Shown: positions 1 through 6,084 of the stretch, piece by piece | Layout: the number at the start of each line of letters is the position of its first letter | Numbering within the stretch: position 1 is the stretch's first letter | Assembly (NCBI GenBank): GCA_028709135.1 | Contig: JAQVXN010000125.1 | Span: forward strand, 1 to 6,084 | DNA from: Bacteroidaceae bacterium | GTDB lineage: Bacteria; Bacteroidota; Bacteroidia; Bacteroidales; Bacteroidaceae | Reading direction: 5' to 3' | DNA length: 6,084 nt | The notes under the pieces: model-generated | What the model was told of the DNA's origin: nothing | Database searches by the model: none | The model's input: only the letters and a program-made list of their open reading frames with translations | Translations under genes and position numbers: made by a program

Positions 1-128
1 GATAGAATTATTGATTTAACAAGCCATAATTGAATATGAACTTATTCCGAATTAAAGTCAGGAAATGGATATTTTAAACTGTATTTTATAAGATGACGAT
101 GGCAATAGGTAAAGCAAGGAGCGATATT
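1..128 (+). other. Leader region upstream of the operon, with weak promoter candidates
   Basis: No complete gene is visible here. Frame 1 is open from the left edge to a TGA at 31-33 and would encode DRIIDLTSHN, which could be the tail of an upstream gene, but ten codons prove nothing. Two weak sigma-A-like pairs can be drawn: TTGATT (11-16) with TATGAA (35-40), 18-base spacer, and TTGAAT (30-35) with TAAAGT (53-58), 17-base spacer. Each box matches the consensus at about four of six positions, which is expected by chance in DNA this AT-rich. No convincing hairpin terminator, operator or riboswitch fold was seen. A promoter for the operon could be here or further upstream. Confidence 0.25.
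116..121 (+). promoter_or_regulatory. Ribosome binding site that sets the DUF4007 gene start at 129
   Basis: AAGGAG lies seven bases upstream of the ATG at 129, an ideal distance. The alternative in-frame ATG at 93 has only AT-rich sequence before it and no Shine-Dalgarno match. The site therefore favours the shorter protein, which begins MKFRAHETFF, directly at the conserved family start. Confidence 0.85.
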
Positions 129-1031
129 ATGAAGTTTAGAGCACATGAAACCTTTTTCATAAGAAAAGGTTGGTTATACAAAGGAATGAAAAATGTACTG
201 AAAGATGAGTATGTTTTTATGGGTGTAAACGGAAACCCAATGGATATTTTAGGTATTGGTTCAAATATGGTTAAGTCTTTACGGTATTGGTTACAGGCTG
301 TTGGACTAACTACTGAGCCGATTTCAGGGAAAAGATTTCAAGAGCTTACACCATTAGGGAATACTATATTTGAGCATGATAAATATATTGAAGAAATGGG
401 TACTTTATGGTTTCTCCACTACAAATTAGCAAGCAATATAGACGAGGCTACTGCGTGGTATTATTTTTTTAACGAATTTAAGCAGAGCGAATTTACTCGT
501 GATGATTTTATTATGCAACTTGATACTTATATCAGAATGTGTGGAGAAGAAGAAAAAAGCAATAGAATTTTAACTGATGATTTCAATTGTATTATCAGTA
601 CTTATGTACCAAGAATTAAGTCTAACCCCGAAAAAGTACAGCCTGAAAGCAATATTGATTGTCCTTTAGGCGAGCTTGATATTGTTGATATTGTAAATAA
701 AAAAGAAAAAATGTATAAAAAGAGTATCCCGAAGATAGATGTTATCCATCCTGTTATAGTTTTGGCTGTTATTGTTGACAATTTTAATGCTTCTGATGAA
801 ATCAAAATATCATCAATACTAAATGACAAGTGCAATGCTGGCAAAATATTTAATTTGGATATTATTATATTGACATCTATATTAAATAGGCTTGAGTTGA
901 TGGGGTATATAAAAATAAATAGAACAGCTGGTCTTGATGTTATAATATTAAGTGATACTATACAGGGTGAAACGCACAGTGAAAAATTCATGTGGTGCGT
1001 AAATGAATATTACAGAGTGATAAACGTTTAA
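129..1031 (+). CDS. DUF4007 family protein, probable DNA-binding or sensor component of a defence system
   Basis: A soluble protein of 300 residues, assigned to DUF4007 from remembered sequence features; its biochemical role is not established. The N terminus carries FRAHETFFIRKGWL (residues 3-16). It is followed by a helix-turn-helix-like stretch around LGIGSNMVKSLRYWLQAVGL (41-60) and by GTLWFLHYKLASN (91-103), all typical of the family. The middle has DDFNCIISTYVP (150-161) and CPLGEL (178-183). The last third (about 200-285) reads like a second winged-helix domain, with a predicted recognition-helix region ILNRLELMGYI and a following strand-like segment. No signal peptide, membrane helix or nuclease motif is visible. 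The start at 129 is chosen over the in-frame ATG at 93 because of AAGGAG at 116-121 and because the conserved region begins there. It ends 25 bases before the BrxC-like ATPase gene, implying one transcript. Recognition of target DNA or of a modification state is an inference from the fold-like features and neighbours. Confidence 0.85.
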   Translation: MKFRAHETFFIRKGWLYKGMKNVLKDEYVFMGVNGNPMDILGIGSNMVKSLRYWLQAVGLTTEPISGKRFQELTPLGNTIFEHDKYIEEMGTLWFLHYKLASNIDEATAWYYFFNEFKQSEFTRDDFIMQLDTYIRMCGEEEKSNRILTDDFNCIISTYVPRIKSNPEKVQPESNIDCPLGELDIVDIVNKKEKMYKKSIPKIDVIHPVIVLAVIVDNFNASDEIKISSILNDKCNAGKIFNLDIIILTSILNRLELMGYIKINRTAGLDVIILSDTIQGETHSEKFMWCVNEYYRVINV

Positions 1032-1056
1032 AGTTCTTTAGAAACGGAGATGGAAT

Positions 1057-4000
1057 ATGTTTAAGAATAAAATATGGGTGGAGAAAGGCTTTCAAACATC
1101 AATCAATATAGCCTATGATCTACACAATGAAAACAAAATAAAGAGCTTTATACCCACAATTGCTTCAATTGATATCATTGAGGATGTACTGCTCAGTACA
1201 AATGCTAGTGCCACAAGTAGAGCAAGGATACTTATTGGTGCTTATGGTAAAGGAAAATCTCACATTATACTTATGCTTATGTCACTTCTTTTCAAAAAGG
1301 ACAGAGCTTTGTTTGATGTCCTATTAAATAAAATTAGAGAACATAATCCAAAGTTATATGATTATGCTTTAAACTATATCGATAGTGACAAAAAGTTATT
1401 ACCAATTATTGTTAGTGGTAACAGTTCAAGTTTATCTCAATCATTTTTAGGTGCACTGCAGCAGTCACTAAAAAATGAAAATTTACTAGATCTTATGCCA
1501 GAAACAAATTTTAAGTCGACAATTGCAACTATTGAACTATGGAAGGATATGTATCCAGAAACTTATGAAAAATTTGGAAAGCTTATAGATGTCAGTATAG
1601 ATGAGTTTGTTATTTCGTTAAAAGAATTTGACGTTTTAGCATACAAAGAATTTAATGAAATATTTCCGAAGCTCACATCAGGTAGTGCTTTTAATCCATT
1701 TGCAAATGTTGATGTAGTTGAATTGTATGAAAGTGTTGTTAGTAAACTGAAAGAACACGGTTTTGATGGAGTTTATATCATTTATGATGAATTTAGTAAA
1801 TACTTGGAATCAAGCATTGCTAATGCCACAATAAGTGATATAAAACTGTTACAAGATTTTGCCGAAAAGTGTGATCGTAGCGGTGATAAACAAATGCATC
1901 TTATGTTGATTTCCCATAAAGATATCTCAAATTATATTGACAAGAATTTGCAAAAAGAAAAAGTTGACGGTTGGAGAGGTGTGTCGGGAAGGTTTAAGCA
2001 CATTAACATACATAACAACTTTTCTCAAATGTATGAAATTATTTCTGCGGTTATAAAAAAAGACTCTGATTTTTGGAGTAGATACACAGCAGAAAATGAA
2101 GTTCGCTTTGCCAGTCTGACAGAACGCTTTCTGAACAATGGATTACTAGATAAAAATGACTCAGACACTGATTTTGTTGCTGTCAAGGGTTGCTATCCTC
2201 TTCACCCTATATCAACATTTATTTTACCGAGATTATCTGAGAAGGTTGCTCAGAACGAAAGAACTCTATTTACATTTTTATCATCAGATAATAAGTACAC
2301 GCTAACTGCATTTTTAGATAATTCAAAGGGCGAGTTTCCTATACTTACTCCGGATTACATTTATGACTATTTTGAACCATTATTTCGAAAAGAAGCCTAT
2401 ACAAGTGATATTCATAAAATATATAACTTAACTTCTAATGTGCTAAGAAGATTAGAGGATGATTGTTTAAGTGCTAAAGTCATTAAAACAATATCGTTGA
2501 TTTATATGGTCGAGCAATTTGAAAAATTGCCACCAATTCGTAATATAATTGTTGATACGTTCGCTGATACTGTTTCTGATATTTCAGAAATAAATAACGT
2601 ATTGAAAGAACTTATTGAAAAAGAATGCATTGTATATCTTAAACGTAGCAATGGATATTTAAAAATCAAAGAAAGTAGCGGAATAGATATTCCAGATGAA
2701 ATCAACAAAGTTATTGAAAAAGCCAGTGCGGTTATAAGCGTAAAAGAAATTTTAAATAAGGCTTCTTTTGATAGCTACATGTACCCCACAGCCTATAATG
2801 ATGAAATGGAAATAACAAGATATTTTGATTTTAATTTCATCGATAGTGACGAGTTTTATGCAGTGGATAATTGGGAACGTAAAATTGAAAATCTAAACTC
2901 TGACGGTGTGATTTATGCTGTTATCCCTCAAAAACCATCAGATATAGAGGAGATTAAAAAGATAATTTCTTCTAAGAACTATGGACATAACAGGGTTTTA
3001 TTTGTTTTACCAAAGGTGTTCATAGATATTGGTAAGATAGCTTATGAATATTATGCAGTAAGATTACTTAAAAATGATGCTGTTGATGATGAGTTACTAT
3101 CTGATGAATATGACATTTTTATTGAAGATTTGGAAGAAGTTATAAGCAGATTCATCGGAAGTTATACAAGACCTGAAACCGGAGGAACAGAATATTTTTA
3201 TTGTGGTAAAAAAATGCCGTTTAAGAGAAAGGCACAAATTTCTACGAAGTTATCTAAGATTTGTTTTAAAACATACCCATATACACCAGTAATAAACAAT
3301 GAAAGCATTAACAAGGACATAATTACAACAGCAGCTTTAAACAGCCGAAATAAAGTCGTATCTGGATTATTGGAAACCAACCTTGATATTAACTTAGGTT
3401 TAAGTGGCACTGGTCAAGATATTTCATTTATGCGAAGTACTTTGATAAGGACAGGTATTTTATTGAATGAAGAAATCAAACCAGAACTTACTCTATTACC
3501 TGTTGATGACAAACTGAGAGCATTGTTATTTATTATTCAAAGCTTTTTTACTGAAGCAAGTAATAATGAAGGAAAGAGCTTTAAAGAACTGTATGATATA
3601 CTTACTTTGCCACAGCATGGTTATGGAATTAAAAAAGGAGTTATACCGATATATATTGCAGTAGTATTACATTCATTCAAACAATATATGGTAATCAAAA
3701 CTAAAAATGATGAGGTTAATATATCTGTTGATTTACTTAATAGTATTAACGAAAATCCTGAAAATTTCATTGCTTATATGGAGGATTGGAATGAAGAAAA
3801 AACCCAGTATATTAAATTATTGTCCGAGTTATTCGTTGATTATATTGTAGAACGCGAAAAAGATTATAATACATTTTCTTATGTAGTTTCAGCTATGAGT
3901 AGGTGGCATATGGATTTGCCAAAGTATACCAAAGGTTTGAAGACCATTTACAAAGGGAAAAATGCTACAAATGATGATAAACTAAATAAATCGCAATTAA

Positions 4001-4695
4001 AATTTATTAATAGTTTAAAACGCTCGAATATAAATGCGAGAGAATACCTCTTTAATGATCTCATTAAAATTTTTGATTATGAAGATTTTAGTATAAATAT
4101 TATTGATAATGTACGAGGGGCAAAAAATACATTTGATAATGCTAAGAATGGACTTATAAAACACCTAACATCTGATGTTAAACTTATTTTTTCTAATTCA
4201 GATAATAGAGGTGCTACATTATCAAGTGTAATCAAGAATTACATTGAAGGACTAAGACCACAAACATTGAATCATTTATATCCTAATGGTGAAGATAAGA
4301 TTCTGTCTTTAATGAAAACAATAAGCAATGATGATAAAATGTTTATTGAAAGACTTGGTAAAGCGGTTACTGAATTGCGTATTGATGACTGGACAAGGGA
4401 AACCATTGCAACCTTTATTGATGAATTAGAAAGTTCTAAAAAATCAATAGCTGAATTTGACCGTAACACAGCTACTTCAAATATCATTATGGGTAGTAAT
4501 ACACATGGATATAAAATTTATTTTACAGATGAAAATGATAACGAAATTGTTAAAACATTTGATAAAACAGAGTACAGCAGTAGAGGCAAGTTGCTTTATA
4601 ACGAAATCGCTGTCGCATTAGAAGAAATGGGACAATCAATTTCAGAAGCTGAGAAAAGACAAATCTTAATGTCATTTATTGAGAAGATGTGTTAG
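1057..4695 (+). CDS. BrxC/PglY-like P-loop ATPase of a BREX-type defence system
   Basis: A 1212-residue cytoplasmic AAA+-like ATPase. Walker A is GAYGKGKS (61-68). Walker B is VYIIYDEF (239-246), with D244 and E245 as the likely Mg-binding and catalytic pair. LMLISHK (282-288) fits a sensor-1 strand, and R312 in VSGRF is a possible arginine finger. The block YPLHP (380-384) with SEKVAQNERTLFTFLS (394-409) is the strongest sign of the BrxC/PglY group. The rest is mostly predicted helical, and residues 1151-1212 form a small conserved-looking C-terminal domain. Length matches BrxC and PglY, which are about 1200-1300 residues. In BREX and Pgl systems this ATPase is needed for phage exclusion, although its exact action is unsettled. 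GGAG at 1046-1049, seven bases before the ATG, supports the start. The reading frame is intact. Its stop overlaps the ribosome binding site of the desulfurase gene. Another large defence ATPase family is possible, so no symbol is assigned. Confidence 0.85.
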   Translation: MFKNKIWVEKGFQTSINIAYDLHNENKIKSFIPTIASIDIIEDVLLSTNASATSRARILIGAYGKGKSHIILMLMSLLFKKDRALFDVLLNKIREHNPKLYDYALNYIDSDKKLLPIIVSGNSSSLSQSFLGALQQSLKNENLLDLMPETNFKSTIATIELWKDMYPETYEKFGKLIDVSIDEFVISLKEFDVLAYKEFNEIFPKLTSGSAFNPFANVDVVELYESVVSKLKEHGFDGVYIIYDEFSKYLESSIANATISDIKLLQDFAEKCDRSGDKQMHLMLISHKDISNYIDKNLQKEKVDGWRGVSGRFKHINIHNNFSQMYEIISAVIKKDSDFWSRYTAENEVRFASLTERFLNNGLLDKNDSDTDFVAVKGCYPLHPISTFILPRLSEKVAQNERTLFTFLSSDNKYTLTAFLDNSKGEFPILTPDYIYDYFEPLFRKEAYTSDIHKIYNLTSNVLRRLEDDCLSAKVIKTISLIYMVEQFEKLPPIRNIIVDTFADTVSDISEINNVLKELIEKECIVYLKRSNGYLKIKESSGIDIPDEINKVIEKASAVISVKEILNKASFDSYMYPTAYNDEMEITRYFDFNFIDSDEFYAVDNWERKIENLNSDGVIYAVIPQKPSDIEEIKKIISSKNYGHNRVLFVLPKVFIDIGKIAYEYYAVRLLKNDAVDDELLSDEYDIFIEDLEEVISRFIGSYTRPETGGTEYFYCGKKMPFKRKAQISTKLSKICFKTYPYTPVINNESINKDIITTAALNSRNKVVSGLLETNLDINLGLSGTGQDISFMRSTLIRTGILLNEEIKPELTLLPVDDKLRALLFIIQSFFTEASNNEGKSFKELYDILTLPQHGYGIKKGVIPIYIAVVLHSFKQYMVIKTKNDEVNISVDLLNSINENPENFIAYMEDWNEEKTQYIKLLSELFVDYIVEREKDYNTFSYVVSAMSRWHMDLPKYTKGLKTIYKGKNATNDDKLNKSQLKFINSLKRSNINAREYLFNDLIKIFDYEDFSINIIDNVRGAKNTFDNAKNGLIKHLTSDVKLIFSNSDNRGATLSSVIKNYIEGLRPQTLNHLYPNGEDKILSLMKTISNDDKMFIERLGKAVTELRIDDWTRETIATFIDELESSKKSIAEFDRNTATSNIIMGSNTHGYKIYFTDENDNEIVKTFDKTEYSSRGKLLYNEIAVALEEMGQSISEAEKRQILMSFIEKMC

Positions 4696-4699
4696 GGGG
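4694..4699 (+). promoter_or_regulatory. Ribosome binding site overlapping the ATPase stop codon
   Basis: AGGGGG begins inside the TAG stop codon (4693-4695) of the ATPase gene. It lies four bases before the GTG at 4704 and seven before the TTG at 4707, so one of these is the likely desulfurase start. The GTG at 4689, inside the ATPase gene, has a poorly placed GAGAAG only two bases upstream. The overlap suggests that ribosomes finishing the ATPase reinitiate on the next gene. Confidence 0.65.
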
Positions 4700-4703
4700 C
4701 ACG

Positions 4704-5855
4704 GTGTTGAATAGAAATGGTTATTTTAATAATGCTGCTACTACATTTCCTAAACCAGAGTCAGTGTACTCGTTTATGGATAGTTATTATCGGCAATCAG
4801 GCACAAATATTGGTAGAGGTGCAACAAATTCAGGAAATAAACTTTTAAATGAAACTAGAAATCTTATTATGGAGATGTTTCATTGCCCTAATAAGAAAGT
4901 AGTGTTTGTACCTTCAGCTACTGAAGCTATTAATATAATATTACAGGGACTTATGTGGGCTGACAATTTTAATGTTTATATGTCACCTTTTGAACATAAT
5001 GCAGTTACTAGGGTAATACACTACATTCAGACTATTTACAAGTTGAATATACACGAACTAGCTGTAGATAAAAAAACTTTCAAATATGATCTGGAAAAAA
5101 TTAAATATCAATTTTCAGAGAATAAACCTAATGTCGTAATTATAAGTCATGCAAGTAATGTGTGTGGTATTATAGCTCCAATTGAAGAGATTTGTGATAT
5201 GTCTAAACAATATAATTCAATAAATGTAGTTGATATGTGTCAAACAGCAGGTCTTATTGATATTGATTTAAGTAGTAATATATATGATTTCAACATATTT
5301 GCAGGACATAAAACTATGTATGGTCCATTTGGGGTAGCTGGTTTTATATGTAATGGAGAGGTTCAATTAAAACCACTTATATATGGTGGGGCAGGTATAG
5401 ATTCAGCAAATATAACAGTGCCAGAAACAATTCCAGAAAGATTTGAAGTAGGTAGTTCTAATATAGTGGCAATTGCAGGACTAAATGCATCTTTACGCTG
5501 GATCAAGGACATAGGTATAAAAAACATCATAAAAAAAGAAAAAGAAAACCACAGCAGAATGATTTCTCTATTGAGGAAATTCGACAATATTAATATTGTT
5601 GGTGAAAGCACATCAAATGAACACATTGGGGTTGTTTCTTGTATATTTGATGGATATAGCAGTGATAATATAGGACTAATATTAAATGATCATAATGTGG
5701 AAGTCAGAACAGGATTGCACTGTTCCCCTACTGCACATAAATTTTTAAACACTTTTCCAGAAGGAACCGTAAGGTTTAGTGTTAGTTATTTTAACACTGA
5801 CGAAGAATTTGAAGTGTTAGAAGAGGCATTAAACTATATTGAGGAAAATAGTTAG
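4704..5855 (+). CDS. Cysteine desulfurase family protein (class-V aminotransferase fold, PLP-dependent)
   Basis: An enzyme of 383 residues, predicted to take sulfur from cysteine, giving alanine and a persulfide on its active-site cysteine. The N terminus has FNNAATTFPKP (8-18). SATEA (71-75) corresponds to the PLP-phosphate loop, H98 to the ring-stacking histidine, and N152, D177 and Q180 to PLP contacts. FAGHK supplies the Schiff-base lysine K203, followed by GPFGVAGF. RTGLHCSP (335-342) holds the catalytic cysteine C340. The single cysteine in an R-x-G-x-H-C setting, with EVGSSN near 248-253, resembles the SufS/CsdA-like side and the general 'cysteine desulfurase family protein' group (TIGR01977 type) more than IscS or classical DndA. 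The start may be GTG 4704 or TTG 4707; a longer form from GTG 4689 is less likely. Lying behind a BrxC-like ATPase, it may supply sulfur to a neighbouring DNA-modifying enzyme or build that enzyme's Fe-S cluster (inference). Selenocysteine lyase activity or general sulfur metabolism are alternatives. Confidence 0.88.
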   Translation: MLNRNGYFNNAATTFPKPESVYSFMDSYYRQSGTNIGRGATNSGNKLLNETRNLIMEMFHCPNKKVVFVPSATEAINIILQGLMWADNFNVYMSPFEHNAVTRVIHYIQTIYKLNIHELAVDKKTFKYDLEKIKYQFSENKPNVVIISHASNVCGIIAPIEEICDMSKQYNSINVVDMCQTAGLIDIDLSSNIYDFNIFAGHKTMYGPFGVAGFICNGEVQLKPLIYGGAGIDSANITVPETIPERFEVGSSNIVAIAGLNASLRWIKDIGIKNIIKKEKENHSRMISLLRKFDNINIVGESTSNEHIGVVSCIFDGYSSDNIGLILNDHNVEVRTGLHCSPTAHKFLNTFPEGTVRFSVSYFNTDEEFEVLEEALNYIEENS

Positions 5856-5858
5856 GAG
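5854..5858 (+). promoter_or_regulatory. Ribosome binding site overlapping the desulfurase stop codon
   Basis: AGGAG starts in the TAG stop (5853-5855) of the desulfurase gene and lies eight bases before the GTG at 5867. It supports a real gene starting there although only its beginning is in the window. The arrangement repeats that of the previous junction and suggests translational coupling. Confidence 0.75.
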
Positions 5859-5866
5859 TGATTAAA

Positions 5867-6084
5867 GTGCGAGAAAAAGAATTCGAAGAATTTTTAATCT
5901 CTGATAGCAATATTATTAGCAAGACAATAGCAGTGCGTTCCAGAGTCAATAAAGGGAGAATGATTGAACGCTACTTTAAGATATCTCTTGATGTTATTGT
6001 AAGTGAGGATGACATCATGTGCGAAACTCTCATACGGATTAAAAGTGAAATGAAAGATACAAATGGGAATCTCTCTAATGCTCT
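5867..6084 (+). CDS. Unidentified protein, N-terminal part only (cut by the window edge)
   Basis: A GTG start eight bases after AGGAG opens a frame of 72 codons that is still open at the right edge. The visible part begins MREKEFEEFLISDSNIISK and is hydrophilic, rich in Lys, Glu, Asp, Ser and Ile, and predicted mostly helical. It has no signal peptide, membrane segment or catalytic motif. The stretch RVNKGRMIERYFKISLDVIV (residues 28-47), followed by a segment ending IKSEMKDTNGNLSNAL, recalls from memory a small helical N-terminal region seen in varied low-GC Gram-positive proteins, some with nuclease or restriction-like C-terminal parts. That is a faint resemblance, not an assignment. The 11-base gap and overlapping ribosome binding site place it in the same operon as the desulfurase, so it is probably a further component of the same system. 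Confidence 0.72.
   Translation, partial: MREKEFEEFLISDSNIISKTIAVRSRVNKGRMIERYFKISLDVIVSEDDIMCETLIRIKSEMKDTNGNLSNA

Noticed and set aside
1..33. Tail of an upstream gene (ten codons to TGA)
   Set aside because: A ten-codon open stretch is expected by chance and has no recognisable identity, so it is only mentioned in the leader description and not annotated as a gene.
602..991. 129-residue open frame on the - strand inside the DUF4007 gene
   Set aside because: It lies wholly inside a well-supported gene on the other strand, is a low-complexity Ile/Ser/Leu-rich translation typical of antisense to AT-rich coding DNA, and shows no recognisable family.
1022..1029. AAACGTTT palindrome at the end of the DUF4007 gene
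   Set aside because: Eight bases, within coding sequence and made of common AT-rich words; there is no second copy nearby and no T run to make it a terminator.
2502..2708. Short - strand open frame within the ATPase gene (others at 3198-3410 and 4272-4487)
   Set aside because: All three are fully contained in the intact ATPase gene, short, and without recognisable motifs; they are antisense shadows.
5531..5540. Run of seven A followed by G, a possible slippery site for programmed frameshifting
   Set aside because: The desulfurase frame continues intact to its conserved C terminus with the catalytic cysteine, and no stimulatory hairpin or useful alternative frame was seen. A similar A run at about 2056-2062 in the ATPase gene is also ordinary Lys codons.
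5363..5626. 87-residue - strand open frame within the desulfurase gene, with a hydrophobic Phe/Leu-rich stretch
   Set aside because: The hydrophobic stretch is the antisense of the Lys/Glu-rich helix of the desulfurase, so it is an artefact rather than a membrane protein or toxin.

Overview
The window is AT-rich (about 30% G+C by eye), with strong AGGAG-type ribosome binding sites, GTG starts and tight gene packing. This suggests a low-GC Gram-positive bacterium, most likely a clostridial Bacillota; the species cannot be read from the sequence. All genes lie on the + strand and look like one operon that runs off the right edge.

Layout: 1-128 is a short non-coding lead-in, with at most the last ten codons of an upstream gene. 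At 129-1031 is a DUF4007-family protein with winged-helix-like features. At 1057-4695 is a 1212-residue P-loop ATPase of the BrxC/PglY type, the large ATPase of BREX and Pgl phage-defence systems. At 4704-5855 is a PLP-dependent class-V aminotransferase-fold enzyme with the hallmarks of a cysteine desulfurase. From 5867 a fourth gene begins; only its first 72 codons are visible and its function is unknown.

Interpretation (inference): a probable DNA-binding or sensor protein, a BREX-type ATPase and a dedicated sulfur-mobilising enzyme in one operon point to a defence cassette in which sulfur is delivered to a partner, possibly to modify DNA. In known phosphorothioation (Dnd) systems a cysteine desulfurase feeds the PAPS-reductase-like protein DndC. 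In type 4 BREX a PAPS-reductase-like protein (BrxP) takes the place of the usual methyltransferase. No PAPS-reductase-like gene, methyltransferase, PglZ, BrxL or nuclease is inside this window, so the system type stays open until the downstream genes are seen.

The genes are probably made together. The gap between the first two is 25 bases. At each of the next two junctions the TAG stop codon of one gene supplies the first bases of the Shine-Dalgarno sequence of the next. No tRNA, rRNA, CRISPR array, insertion sequence, long repeat or clear terminator was seen.
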